Below, piece after piece: positions 9,961-22,362 of a stretch of 64,000 nt of DNA. Both the position numbers and the translations under genes were made by a program. This DNA is from Phanerochaete sordida (lineage: Eukaryota > Basidiomycota > Agaricomycetes > Polyporales > Phanerochaetaceae). The notes beneath the pieces are model-generated. The model was not told where the DNA came from, made no database searches, and worked only from the letters and a program-made list of their open reading frames with translations. The first letter of the stretch is position 1, and each line of letters opens with the position of its first letter. The stretch covers positions 62,001 through 126,000 of the forward strand of contig BPQB01000014.1 of NCBI GenBank assembly GCA_019973155.2, given 5' to 3'.

Positions 9961-11179
9961 TCCGACAGTGTTCGCCGTCGCCTCCGTGTTCGGCGCGTTT
10001 CCTGCGAGAACTGGCGCCATCTGTTTGACGTCAGCAAGACGCGGCCGTAGGCTGTAGCAAATAGAACGCAGGACGAACTGCGAGGACTCGAGGCCTGGCC
10101 GCCCGGCCCCCGACTTGCCTGCATGGTCGTTGCATCACGTCCAGCACGGCCGCTTGCATTTGCTGTGGGTCGCAGCGGTAGCGCGGTCGCCGAGGCGCCT
10201 CTGTTGTGCGCGAGAACGCTGACCAAGGTCAGAGCGCCGTGGATGGGCGACGCCTAGCTAAGCCAGGTCCCCTGGTACGCCCAGCGCATAAAAACTAGAA
10301 GGACGGCGTCAGCAACACATGCGTCTGTCATGTAAAAAGGGAATCACCAGAGCGATTTCGCTTGTAATGAAGAAACATGCTGGTGATTTTCCTGTAAAAT
10401 ATAGCCCTGTTTACCTAAATTTATTATCGTGCGCGGTAGTATCATAGTAGGACCCCTGGAACTCTTGACCGTGGGGAGCGACGCCCGCCGGTACACTGTA
10501 TACAGCATGGAAAGCATCACGACGACCACAAAATTTAGCATATGTCAGACAGAAGCATCGGTAGCCCTCACCTTGATATTTTAACCAGCGCCAGAGGTCA
10601 CCATGGTCCATGAGGGGTTACAACAGGTACCTTGGTTAAATTAGCACCGTGTTCTCAACGAGAGCTGCTTTCCACAGAAGCTCTTACTCGATTGTGCCCT
10701 AAACTCACGGTTGAAGTAGATGTCGATACGCACAGGCTTGCGGGCCCGGGCCCGGCTTGACCTTGCATGGCCGATGTGAGGGCGGCGAAGTGACGCTGTA
10801 GAACACAGTGCGTGGCGATTACACACGAGAGGGGAATTTTCCTGTTGCAGGCCGTATGAAGTTGTTGCGGCACTGCTATGAATGTTTGACGTCACGCGTT
10901 TGCGGCTATACAGCTCGTACAGCAGAGTAGCATCCGCGTCTGGTATAAAGTCAAATTTCAAAGTACTGTTCAATATGAAGCATAAGAAGCGACGCATCGC
11001 TGGGATGCAGCTAGAAAGTCTCGAGTCCGGGCTCGAGTGTCCTCCAACCTCTCCGTCCACAATCCACCGCCTGGACCGCGATCACCTCCACCGGATTACC
11101 ACTCCCACTACCTATAACCAAACATCAGCATACAGTACGTGAGAGCCAAAGCAGCGCACCACGCACCGTTTCAAAGCAC

Positions 11180-11944
11180 TTAGAAGCCGGTTCCGAGCGT
11201 CGGGCTGCTGGACGCCGCGGCGGCCGTGTCGCTAACGAACCCGCCGGTACCGGTGGCGAGGCTCGGGCTGCTGGACGCGGGTGAGGCGGTACCGGAGACG
11301 AACCCACCAGTGCCCTTCGCGAGCGTCGGGCTGGAGGACGCTGCGACGGCGGTGTCAGAGACGAACCCGCCAGTGCCGGTAGCGAGGGTGGGACTGGAAG
11401 AGGCCGCAACCGCAGTGTCAGAGACGAACCCGCCGGTGCCGGTGGCGAGCGAAGGGCTGGAGGACGCCGCGACGGCGGTGCTGCTCACGAACCCGCCGGT
11501 ACCGGTGGCGAGGCTCGGGCTGCTGGACGCGGGAGGGGCGGTGCCGGAGACGAAGACGCTTGAGACTTCAAGCGCGTTCACGAGCGTCGGGCTGCTCGAC
11601 GCGGCGGTGGCGCTGTCGCTCACGAACCCGCCGGTGCCAGTCGCGAGGGTGGGGCTGCTGGAGGCCGCAACCGCGGTGCCGGAGACAAACCCCCCAGTGC
11701 CTTTAGCGAGCGTCGGGCTGGAGGACGCGGCGACGGCGGTGTCGCTCACGAAGCCGCCGGTGCCTTTAGCGAGCGTGGGGCTGCTGGAAGCCGCGACCGC
11801 CGTGTCGCTGACAAACCCGCCGGTGCCGGTGGCAAGCGACGGGCTGGAGGACGCGGCAACCGCGGTGTCAGAGACAAACCCGCCGGTGCCGGTGGCGAGC
11901 GAAGGGCTGCTGGACGCGGGGAGGGCGGTGTCGCTGACGAACAC
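11180..11944 (-). repeat. In-frame tandem repeats of protein B (21 codons per unit)
   Basis: Twelve units with the core FVS(D/G)TAVAASSSP. The constant part VS(G/D)TAVAASS(S/T)P is shared with protein A, so the repeat predates the gene duplication, while the linker parts have been homogenised separately in each gene. Confidence 0.85.
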
Positions 11945-12091
11945 CGAGGTGAGCGGGCTCGCCTGGGGGTCCAGCGGTCAGTCTCGCGGGCATACTCGAC
12001 ACGATGGCGCACGTACCGAAACGAGGGGGCTGGCGAGGACGCCGGAGGCCGCGCCGAGGGCGACGAGGACGTGGGTCGGGGAGAGCTTCAT
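11180..12091 (-). CDS. Secreted Ser/Thr-rich tandem-repeat protein B
   Basis: Paralog of protein A. Exons are 12091-12017 and 11962-11180, with a 54-nt intron (GTACGT donor, CCCCAG acceptor) at the same codon as in A; the product is 285 residues. The signal peptide MKLSPTHVLVALGAASGVLA differs from that of A by only three residues. After ASPLTSVF come twelve units of about 21 residues with the core FVSDTAVAASSSP followed by (S/T)LATGTGG. Unit 6 is degenerate and ends VNALEVSSV. Unlike A, it lacks the TTIF block and has Gly-rich linkers. No GPI signal or membrane tail is visible. A role as an extracellular or cell-wall surface protein is inferred from the signal peptide and composition. Confidence 0.72.
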
Positions 12092-13760
12092 CGTCCTATT
12101 TGTGCTGGTAGAGCAAAGGTTTGGAGATTCGAGTATAGGCTGTGGCAACCGTAGAAGGCCTGAAGGCAAAGAGGAAGCGAATGATGCCGTCTCTCCGACA
12201 TCTGCCCTGGTATTTATGCGCGGGCACGCCTGGGCAGGACGGCACGCCTGAGGCGCGAGGAGAGCAGCGAGCACGGCACGCAGCGGCACGGGCCCGCGGG
12301 TCCAACAGGGCGGCACGGCGGCACGGGTTGCGACGTCTCTTCTCGGACGAAGAACTCGCCAGGACGGGCTGGCGAGACCGTTGCCTGTTTCTCCTTTGGG
12401 GGGCGGGAGGAGAGAGTGTGTGCGCGCTGGCGCCGTCGCCCTGCGTCTGCAGGCGAGATGTTCACCCGAACGACCGCCTAGCGAAAGGGAGCTTGCTCGC
12501 TGCCTGAGGCTTGCGGTATGCTCGAGCTGCGCCACAAGGTGTGTATGTCGCGCTGGCGTATCGTAGGATGCGACTGGAGCTCCCGCTGCTTGCCGAAATG
12601 GGGCTGTGCAGCGCATCGAAGGCGGTGCGCGCGCAGCAGAACGCGTCGTGCAGGCCCAAATGCGGCAGAAGCTTCCGCTCTTCATGCAACAGAGGCCCTT
12701 GCGGGCTTGCGAGGCCGCGGTGCGCGATACAGGTTCGCACATCATGGATGGGGGATATGCATGGATTGGCACGCGCGAACGGCAACCTGCGCGCGACGCG
12801 CCAAAGCACGCGTCCCGCGAAGCCGGGCTGCGCAGTTTGTGTATGGACGCTGATGTTCGCGACATTGCCAGGCGGCGGTGGCATCGTTGGTCTGCGTAGT
12901 GAATGGTGCAGTTGCCGGTTTGTTCGTGAGCCCTCGCAATGCCTTCGCGCTTGCCGGCGAGCGCAGTGAGCGTGCGATGGTCCCGTAGCGGCAAGGGCAG
13001 CGATGTTAATTGGCTGAGGTTCTCAGACAATACGTGATGCCGGCACCGGCAGAATCCAGGATCAGTCGACCGCCCACGATGATCCACCGCGGCAAACAAG
13101 GTGTAGGTAGCTGATGGCCGGGCAAGCGTATCCTCTAGGCCGCTGGATAGACTTGCAAATTTACGCGTCGTCGACAGTCAGCGATGGCATTGGCTGGAAG
13201 TGGGTGTATGCGTCCATGCGTGGAAGGCGAGCGAAAAGGGCAGGGGAGCGGATAGTGGAGCTTCTTGCCTGACGCGTTGCCCTCGTACCGCCTCACTGGA
13301 TGAATTCAGCACTCCGTCGGCCGCACATATTACAATGTCGCAGGCTTGCGCGTGTGACCTAGAGGCCTTGCCTCGCTCGCGGAGCGGCGAGCCCGTGTGG
13401 CTGAAGCACACACAGAGAATGTGGCTTGCGCTCGTCCGTGCGCAGCCGTCTTCTTGTTTTCCCAGCTAGCTGTATCAGAGCGACACCCAGATCTGCGGGT
13501 AAGCGGCTGTGCACGTGTGCACGGAGAGAGGATGCCCACTGCAACACCCGACAATCCTGGCAGTGCCCCGCGCTTCTCGGACGCTTCTCGCCACATTAAT
13601 CTTGTTCTACAGATGCGCAGCAGGTGCGTCGAAGAGGCGGCAGACCCTGTTGCTGACTGTAGCCACGACTACGATTGCCGACCTATCGGGAATTCCGAAA
13701 ATGCATGAGCTGACCGCTGAGAACGCGCGCACGAGGAACGAGCACATACCCTACCTGGGG
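12092..13760. repeat. Upstream segment of the secreted-protein duplication, copy B
   Basis: Second copy of the segment at 6184-7760, with the same landmarks in the same order and small insertions and deletions between them. The 373-residue minus frame across it runs into the signal-peptide exon but has no motif and is not conserved in copy A, so it is not annotated as a gene. Confidence 0.65.
12211..12219 (-). promoter_or_regulatory. TATA box of secreted protein B
   Basis: GCATAAATA on the minus strand, 120 bp upstream of the start codon, matching in position and context the TATA box of paralog A. Confidence 0.6.
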
Positions 13761-16700
13761 CTGTAGTGGCTGGGTACCGTCACATTTGCTCGCAGACCCA
13801 CTGCGCGACTTGCGGCGGTCGCTAGTGTACTTGAGGCCAAGACGGCGACACCAAGGTCGACCTGCGACACGCGCTCGACATCCGCCTCCAGGTCTACATC
13901 TACTGCTGGTAGACTTGGAGCGGTGCCACGGCTGGTGCCGTGGGCCGGGACACGGTAGCTAGGGAGGGGACCTCGATGCGACCCTCAAAGTCGGCGCCCC
14001 TCTCGTATTTGCGCGGGACCTGTGCAGGACGAGATATCGCCCCCTAGTGAGCAGGACGCGCCCGTCGTCGTCCTGACGTCCGTGGCCCCTCCTGCTCAAC
14101 ATGTACAGCGCACCGAAGGCGTGCACAGCGCACGTCAAGGGGAGGAGGGGCAGACCCCAAGATTGGTCCCCAGCCGTCTCACATCCACTGACAGCGGCAC
14201 GCCACATCCGGGCGCTTGTGGTAGCTTCTGGCAGGAGACGTCTCCAGGCTGGGAGACGGTGCGCGTACTCTGGCATCGCGCCCCTGTATGCCCCTGACGA
14301 TGCCGTCGCTCGCTGCTTCTCCTTCCATTCTGGTGCCGCCTGAAGCCTCGCATATGTAGCATACTACCGCGGCCGCATGCGCCACGATGTCTTGCACCGA
14401 GGCAGGGTACGATGTTCCTAGCGCAGGCATACCGACGTGCAGTAGCTGTGCGCATTCACTGGAGCTGCATCAGGCGGTGTATCTTGCGAAGGGTGCGCGC
14501 AGAGCACGCTGCGAGAGGTGTACTGAGATGCCGGAGAGACCCCGTGCGGCCGGGGCCTCCTGCGCGCCGCACTGCAGGGTGGCACCGCAGCAATGCGTGG
14601 GCCTTCTGGCAGCCCTAGCCGCGCTGGTATCCGCGGTCGTCGGAGAGGCAGTCGCGGGAATCTGGTTCGCTGGAGTGTGGGCAGGCATGGACGCCTTCCT
14701 GCGAGCGCTTCGCCCGTGGTCATCTCCGACTCGGTTTTCTGGGGGACCGCGACGGTCAGACAGGTTTCTCCGTATAGAGCTACGGCACCCACCAAACGCA
14801 GCTTCGCGACACGCCTATGGAGGAGAAGCACCCGCACGTGGCGCGCGGGCTGCATTGCACGCCGCCGCCCATGCCGTGTTTGATGCACGTAAGCGGGGAG
14901 GTCGCCGACGCTGCATTGCGCGCGTCAGCGCACGGACGCACAATGTTACAGCCCGCCTAACCTACTCGCTGCGGAAGAAGCATGCGTCGGGTGCTTCAGT
15001 CCTTGAACCAGTACGGCCGCACGATGGCCCGTCGAAACTCTCGAGTGTCCAGCGAGGGGCTGTACGCCCAGCAACACCTAGCAACAAGCGTGCAGTAATC
15101 ACACGGACGTACGCGGACGGTGAACGGCGCACCCTCCGAGGAGACGACGAACTGGATCAGCTTGTGCAGCGCGCGGCGTCGGCCTGGAGAGAAGAGGACG
15201 ACATCTGCGCCTCCTGATCCCAGCCTTCCATCATGAAACTATGCCCTCAGTCGTCCCCGTGGTCGTCTGCCCATCCCGCGAGGCCGAGTGTCGTAGCTCC
15301 GGTCGTTCTCTCGGATACCTGGGTGCCGGTCGTTTGCTGCGGCGCCGTGACCAAAGGCAGCGTCCTCCAGATCCTTTCACGGCCGCGGAGCGGGCTCGTC
15401 ACAAAGCTTGGGCCGACATCGACGCGTTAGACCAGGGCGTCTCCTGCGGGACAGAGGTCGGCCACAGGTTGCCCCACGACGCAGCGATGCATGCCTTCCA
15501 GCACTACGGCACAGCGCGGTGCGCACGCTGGACGCCACGCCCGGCACGAACGCTGGCACGGGCCCGGGGGCATTTTGCGGGTATGGGGACAGGACCTGGG
15601 AGCAGTCTCGTCCGCGGTCGGTGAGCGTGGGTGTCTTTGACGTGGAGACCAGCGCAAGAATGGGTGAAAGGACACGGCCAGCGCACGGCACGCCCTCCGA
15701 ACGGTAGTGCGCGCGAGCAGGGAGCGAGATGGTGGCCTTCCGCGCGTCCTGGTCCCCGCCTCCCACTGCGCCGCCGTAGCCCTCCATCGCCGTCGTCGGT
15801 CGCGCGCTTGGCAACGAGAATGATGTTCATTCGCATCCAGGAGGCAGCACCCGCCCAGCCGAGGTGCAGAGCGGTGCGTCGAGTCTGCGCGGTCAGGGCC
15901 GCTCGTAAAGGACGCGTCGGCCAGAGGGTGCGCAGCCGCGCCTGCCCGTTCCGCGACGCAAGCACGGCGCAGAGGGCGGATGGTCCCGGCAGTTCTATCG
16001 GCTAAGAGCCCCGAGATGCTGCAAAACGTCGAGCACAGTGAGCCCCGGCCTGCTCGTCTCAGGAGAAATCCCAGCGGGCTCACCATAGCGTTTGAGTGCC
16101 TCGCGAGTGCGGTTCAGTCTGCAGAAAGAGCACAGTGAGCACAGAAACGTACCCGGACAGCGAACAGCGCACCTTCCGAAACGTGCAGTGCTCGGGGTCG
16201 GCCTGGCGAGAAGTGGCAGGCGTCTGCGGAAGCCGGTCCGGGCCTTCGACCGCGCCGCTGTACCCTGCATCTCCGCCATCGTCGCTGCGCATCCCGCGAA
16301 ACCTGTGGCAGTCGTCCGGCGGACCTCTCGGAGAAGGGGATGCCTCGTTCGCGGCCGGTGAGCGCAGGTCCCCAGAGATTGTGGAGAGGGCGGAAGCGGC
16401 CTTGCGCCACGTCTATGCGAACATTAGTGCAGGGATCGCGGGGGCGAGCAGAGCTTTGCGGACCTGCCAAGCCAGGTTTCATTCCAGCTAGCTCCACGGC
16501 GGCATCTGGCAGCCCACGGCCGTATCGAGGCCCCGCTCGATGCCTCCCGCCGTCCCTCCTGAGCCCGAAGCCTCCGGCTTCGGCCTGTGCCACGGCAAAG
16601 GCGGTCAGCCTGGTGCAGAAAGCAGCCCGCGCTGGGCACCTCGCAGCGTCTTCGATGTGGAATAGGTGGGGTTGAGACCGACGCCATGGACGAGCGGTCA

Positions 16701-18014
16701 GAGCAGGGAGGCGGAGCTCTCGATCTTCTTCTCGCCCGTCTCGTCGGCGACTTCTCTCGAGGCCCGGCCGTGCCTCGCGCTGCACGTAGTCCGGAGGAGT
16801 ATATGCGCGGTCTTGTTAGCGGGCCGGCCGTAACTGACGGGAGACATGGACGCATACTTGACCGTCGAGGTGCTGTATGGCGCTGCGAAAAGATTAGACG
16901 CGGTGAGTACTGCTAGTCATCGCAGGAGGGATACCAGTGGACTCACCACGACCCTCGAAGCTCGAATGCTAGCCCTCAAGCATATGCGCGACGAAGCGAA
17001 TCCTAGGTACGCCCTCACGACCTTTGCTGGTGCCGAAGCAACTCGCGTTGGCTGATTAACGCCGTAATACCATCCACCGCCCCTGTCATCGCCGCGCTTC
17101 TCACACGATCTGGAACCGTCGTAGGCAGCCCTCTCCACGGAGAGAATGATGCTCGTTCGCAGTTCGGCGGTGGTTTGAGGCTGCTCCCGCCCAGCCGTGG
17201 TGCAGAGCACGGTGTCGAGTCTGCGCGGCCGTGGCCTTCACGCGCACGTCCTGTCAGCAGCACTGCGTCAGCGTCGACGTAAATCGACCTTTCTAGGCCT
17301 ACGCAAGCACACATACCACTAGTCAGTGTTCTACTTCTCCTTTTCCTCTTCCCCGCGCCTTCCGTGACCTCTCCTGGACACAGGCCCCCGGGCAGTGTCT
17401 CGCGTCACGTTACCCGAGTTGAGCGTATGTATGCACCCTCGTTTAGCGCTACGAATGCTCGCTTGAACTCGTTGATATATTTCTTGAGTAGTAGCTATAT
17501 CGTTTGGTAGCTCTGTGTTGTTGCGCAAGGCCACTGGCCAGGCATGGTGAGTATCGGTCCGCACGTCTCCAGAAAAATCTCAGCGGGCTCACCGCAGCGT
17601 ACGAATGGGCCACGGTAACCCCAGATATGTCTCCTGTTCTTTTTCGATGCGATAGCGACCCGCGCCGACAGTTGCAAGACCTGCAGATGGCGGCTCGTGC
17701 GCGCGGGGCGCGGACGCGGTTCGAACATCGGACCGGCTACGTCATGCGGACCGGAAGAAGCCGATGGCGTCAAAGCGTGCACGCGTTCGCGAAGCTCTCG
17801 CCCCGTCCACGTCCCCGCACATCGATATGTTCCTCCGCCCATCGCACTTGGCCTCTCTCTCTCATCTTCTTCCCCCACCATCCCACCCCAGAGGCCGACG
17901 AGCCCAGCAAGGAGACCCGTAGCGAGCTAGAGAGCAGCGACCAACCTGGTGCGTCATGACGCTCTCGCGTGCACGCAGACTAGCTCAAATTTCACGGCCT
18001 GCTCAGCACACACC
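13761..18014. other. Gene-poor tract with diverged direct repeats
   Basis: No gene is supported. AGAATGATGTTCATTCG with GCACCCGCCCAGCC (15819-15862) returns as AGAATGATGCTCGTTCG with GCTCCCGCCCAGCC (17142-17202). CAGCGGGCTCACCATAGCG at 16071 returns as CAGCGGGCTCACCGCAGCG at 17581. The last few hundred bases before 18015 are presumably the galactokinase promoter and leader; no distinctive element was recognised there. Confidence 0.45.
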
Positions 18015-20527
18015 ATGGCCGACGACCCCGTCCCCATCTTCACCACCGTCCTCGACGCCCACCCCCTCCCGGCCATCGCCGCCCGCGAAGCGTACGTCCC
18101 CGCCCCTCCCGCGCCCGCACCCGCCGCTCACGCCCGGCCAGCGCACGCTTCGACGCGCTCGCCGCCGAGTTCACGCGCCGCTTCGGGCACGCGCCCGCCT
18201 ACATCGCGCGCGCGCCCGGCCGCGTGAACCTCATCGGCGAGCACATCGACTACGCGCTCTTCGGCGTGTTCCCCGCCGCCGTCGAGCAGGACGTCCTCAT
18301 CGCCTGCGCGCGCCGCCCCGGCCCCGCTGCGCCCGACGCCGACGCCGGGCACGTGCACGCGCAGAACCTGAACGAGCGGTACGCGCCGCAGGCGTTCGCG
18401 CCGATGCTCCGCACGGCGCTGCCGAAGGAGAGCGTGCGGAGCGAGGAGGCGCATGTGCACGTCAAGGAGTGGCACCTCGACATCGACCCGCGCGAGCTCC
18501 GCTGGGAGAGCTATGTCAAGGCCGGGTACTATGGTGTGCTCGAGAAGTTCTTTGCTGGGCCGGCGGCTTCCAGGTGAGCTCTCCGTGTCCGTCGCTCTCT
18601 TCGCGTCCGCGGCGCAGGCTTGGCCATACTAGCCATCATTCTATCTTCGGCTCTCCGTGCGGAACGGGCTTTCCCCAGGGCCGCCAAGGATCTGCGTCAT
18701 CACGACGCGAAATCCCCGGGCCCGCACGCCTCCACGCTCATGTGCTGACCCTCCGCGCAGCGAACCCGCAAACACCGACATCCTCGTCACGGGCACCGTG
18801 CCCGCAGGCTCGGGCCTCTCCTCGAGCGCCGCGATGGTCGTCGCGTCGACGCTCGCCTTCCTCGCGGTGAACGACAAGCTCGAGCTGCCCGCGCCCGGCG
18901 GCACGCGCCGCATCACGAAGGGCGAGCTCGTCGCGATGGCCGTCGAGAACGAGACACGCGTGGGTGTGAACAGCGGCGGGTGCGTCCTCCCCTCTCCCTC
19001 TCCTTCCGCGCGTGTCGTGTGCTGATAAGGATGTGCAGGATGGACCAGGCCGCGTCGGTGACGGCGCTCCCCGAGAGCGCGCTCTACATCCACTTCTTCC
19101 CCGCGTTCGGCGCCGCGCCCGTCCCGCTCCCCATCCGCCGCACGCGCACCAAGGCCGTCTGGGTCATCGCGAACTCGCTCGTCAAGAGCGAGAAGGTCGT
19201 CAGTGCGTCCCGTCCCTCCCCTTCCCCCCCCCTTCTCCCCCTCCTGCCCCCGCACGTCGAAGCTAACGCTGACCCATCCCAGGCGCGAAGACGCGCTACA
19301 ACCTGCGCGTCGTCGAGACACTCGTCGCCGCACGCGTCCTCGCGCGCGCGCTGCGCCTCGACACGCTCACCGCCGCCGAGGGCGGCACCAAGCGCGTCAC
19401 GCTGCGCGAGGTGCTCGCCGCGCACGCGGGCAGCGGCGAGGTGCGCGGGCGCGCCGCGCCGAGCCTCGCGCCCGAGGACGTGAAAGCTGCGTTGGAGGGC
19501 ATTCTGCCGGAGGTGGAGCGGTTGAGGGCCGGGAGGGTGAGGAGGTGGGTGCGCGGTGACGAGGCTGGTGAGGGAGAGGGTGGAGAGGAGCAGGAGGATG
19601 GAGAGCTGGGGCTGACGTACGACGAGATGGTCGCGGCGAGCGGGCTCGCGCCCGAGGTGTTCCGCGAGGTGTACCTCAGCTGGGTCGAGGGTGCGTCCTT
19701 CTCGCTGCCCCGCCTTGCGCACGTGCTGACCACCGCCACGACCCGCCCCGCGTGTGCTGACCCCGTGTGTGCTGCTCGCGTGCAGTCGAGGCGACGCACT
19801 TCCAGCTGTACAAGCGCGCGCGGCACGTGTTCGGCGAGGCGCTGCGCGTGCTGCAGTTCCGCGACGTGTGTCTCGCGGCCGCGGCGTGCGTGCGCGTTCG
19901 TTCTTCTCGCCGGGTTTCGCGCTGACGCTTTGCTTTTCGCTGACGCTCTGCCCTCCGCCGACGCTCTGCCCTCTCCGCCGACGCTCCCCTCTCCGCCGCC
20001 GCTCCCCTCTCCGCCTCCGCCCCCGGCCGGCCGTGCGCAGTGACGGCGCAGAAGAGCTCGCCGACGACGTCCTGCGCGCGCTCGGCGCGCTCATGGACGC
20101 GTCGCAGGACGCGTGCAGCACGCTCTTCGAGTGCTCGTGCCCCGAGCTCGACCAGCTCACGCGGCTCTGCCGTGATGCGGGGGCGTATGGGAGTCGGCTC
20201 ACCGGTGCGTCTTCCCCTCCTCCATCCCCTCCCTTCCCTTCCCTCGTCCCCCTCTCCGAATACAGAACAGAGTGTGCTGACGTGCGCGATGGCGGACAGG
20301 CGCGGGCTGGGGCGGCTGCACAGTGTCGCTCGTCGCGGAGGCCGCGGTGCCCGCGTTCATCGCGCGCCTGCGCGCCTCGTACCCCGCGTACCGCGCGCTT
20401 AGCGACGCGCAGCTGAAGGACGTCGTGTTTGCGACGCAGCCCAGTAACGGCGCGTTTGGTGAGTGGTTTGTTTTGTGTTGGGGGAGGGGGGGCTGATTTG
20501 GGGGTAGTGTTTAAGGTCACGGAGTGA
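18015..20527 (+). CDS. GAL1: Galactokinase
   Basis: Nine exons: 18015-18091, 18142-18573, 18761-18979, 19039-19202, 19283-19690, 19786-19885, 20041-20204, 20300-20458 and 20508-20527. They sum to 1743 nt, 580 residues in frame. The enzyme phosphorylates D-galactose with ATP, the entry step of the Leloir pathway in the cytosol. Signature motifs, in order: the galactokinase motif [14 protein letters not shown] near residue 60; the GHMP-kinase ATP loop [23 protein letters not shown] with the catalytic-region Asp; and [12 protein letters not shown] near the C terminus. An Asp/Glu/Gly-rich insertion (encoded about 19537-19605) makes it longer than the usual roughly 520 residues; it begins GTGAGG and could be an unspliced intron. 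Start ATG is in context ACCATGG. No other GAL gene lies nearby. Confidence 0.95.
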
Positions 20528-20779
20528 TGGGGCGGGAAGTGAAGGCGGGGCGAGAAATTAAGGCGGGGCCGTTGAGGCGGACGGCCGGACTGGCCATGCA
20601 CGATGTAAATGTAAGATACGAATGTCATTCAGAACGTCACCTTTTCTGGCACCAGAGCGCGTCGAAAGCCCAGTCGCGCCGGCGGTCAGGTGCGTGCGTT
20701 GCACCTCGGTGCTGCGCGAGAAAAGCATCTGAGCCACGGCCGGCTTGCAGTTCCGCGTAGCGACGCCCCGTGTGGGAGC

Positions 20780-21630
20780 CGGCGAGTCTGCCACGCCAGG
20801 GATCGCCGCGCAGGTGGCGCGACTGTCAACGCCGGGCGTCGGTCTGTGGCCGCGCCACGGCCGGCGCGCGGCGCATGTGCGTTTCGTGGGTTTGGTTTGG
20901 TGGCGCGCAGGCTTGCGGGCGCGGCTCTGTCCCGTAAGGCCATGATACAGCGACATCTCTTGTCCTGGTGCCCTGGTTGCTCTGGACCGGGCGAGTACTG
21001 CAGGAGGGCGTGGTCGCACTGCTGAGTAGGTGAGTGTCTCCAGCCCTGTCTTGCCTGGCACGTACTCAGCTCTCGTCTACGCGGCAGGTCGACGTTGGGG
21101 TGCCCGCCGTCGGGTTCGGGGCGTGCGCGGGCACGGGGCACCGCGGGCGTCGGTGCGCAGTCGTGCGTGCGGCGGCCGTGCACTCTCTGGGTCGTGGCTG
21201 TAGCACGGCTGGCGGGTGGTGCGCGTGCTGCTCGTGAGGTTGGGAACGCGCGAGCTCGTGTGGAGAACATGGCGGGCCCGACTATGTGCCGTAAGGCCAT
21301 GATGCTGTGGCATCTCTTGTCCTGGTCACTCTGGACCGGGCGAGTGCTGCAGGAGGGCCTGGCCGCACTGGTGAGTAGGCAAGGTGTCTCCTGCCCTGTT
21401 TGCCTAGAAAGTATCTAACTCTCGTCTGCTCCGCAGGTCGACGTCGAGATGCCCGCCGTCGGGTTCGGGGCGTGCGCGGGCACGGGTCGCCGCGGGCGTT
21501 GGCGCGCAGTCGTGCGTACGGCGGCCTGGCACTCTCTGGGTCGTGGCTGAAGCACGACTGGCGGGTGGCGCACATGTCTCTCGTGAGGTTGGGAAAGTGC
21601 GAGCTCGTGTGTATCATCCTCGTCGTTCTG
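20780..21630 (+). repeat. Satellite-like tandem repeat, about 350-bp unit, three units
   Basis: Landmarks recur at near-constant spacing. GTAAGGCCATGAT occurs at 20934 and 21291. TGCCCGCCGTCGGGTTCGGG occurs at 21101 and 21450. CTCGTGAGGTTGGGAA occurs at 21231 and 21589, with a weaker relative near 20880. The rest of 20528-22362 shows no gene. Confidence 0.7.
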
Positions 21631-22362
21631 GCGGTCGAGGTCGTACATCTTCGGCACCGAGACCGCATACTTCTGACATGCCACAATCTAGAATCGGCCC
21701 TGCAGACCTGGGCCCCATGCGACCCGCCGCTCGCGCGCAGCGCAAACAACCACGTACCGCCGCGCGCGCTCGCCCGCAAAGATCGACGTGTCCCAGAATC
21801 AAGGTGACGCCTTATCCGCCAACCCGGCTTCAGCTGACCGTCCCGCCATACCAGGCATCTCGCCCCTCGCGCGTGTCCATAGCCGCGACGAGGGCCGCAG
21901 CATCGCGCAGCTCTTCGCTGCCCGCCGCGTCCCGCCTCGTCCTGATAGCGGGCCTGCTGCGCAGCTGCCTCGCGCACACGGGGCCTGCCGTCGTGGACGC
22001 TGCAGGTGTCCTGCACCTGGTGTGTCTGGGCTGACAACCTATTGTCTGGTGAGTGCAGTCGGCGGTGGGTACGTGCTCCCAGCTGATAAGGATCCAGGAC
22101 CGATCCATGTACGGGCACGCCAGGATCTACGTCCCTGCGCGGTATCGCTACAGACCCTCCTGCGGCATCCCGATCTCCGTAGCGTTTCGAAGATATGAAG
22201 GGGATGCCCACGGTCACGGACGGGGCGGTCTTGGCAGCGGGCATGGGGCCTTATAGGACAGGGCCTCTGCCTGGCGTTCACCCACCGCCAACATCGCCCC
22301 GAAATCTCTCCATCGTAGTTCGACATCTGAGTGCCATCGTCACCTGCTGACCGCAAGCCCGC

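Larger units (their letters stand above)
7761..11179. other. Gene-poor tract with diverged repeats
   Basis: No gene is supported. Phrases recur in altered form: AGTCCTGGCGGTGCAC at 7578 and 7897, and the context GGTGCCGTGGACCGCGC near 9043, which resembles 13922-13950. The stretch 10266-11179 is less GC-rich and shows nothing recognisable. The 429-residue open frame at 8279-9568 is low-complexity and is taken as a GC artefact. Confidence 0.45.

Noticed and set aside
11978..13099. 373-codon minus-strand frame upstream of secreted protein B
   Set aside because: Its end is the signal-peptide exon, but the rest is not conserved in frame in the duplicate segment at 6184-7370 and crosses the TATA box.
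19084..20628. 514-codon open frame on the minus strand
   Set aside because: It lies antisense to the galactokinase exons and introns, whose splicing and motifs are clear. It is a by-product of GC-rich codon use.
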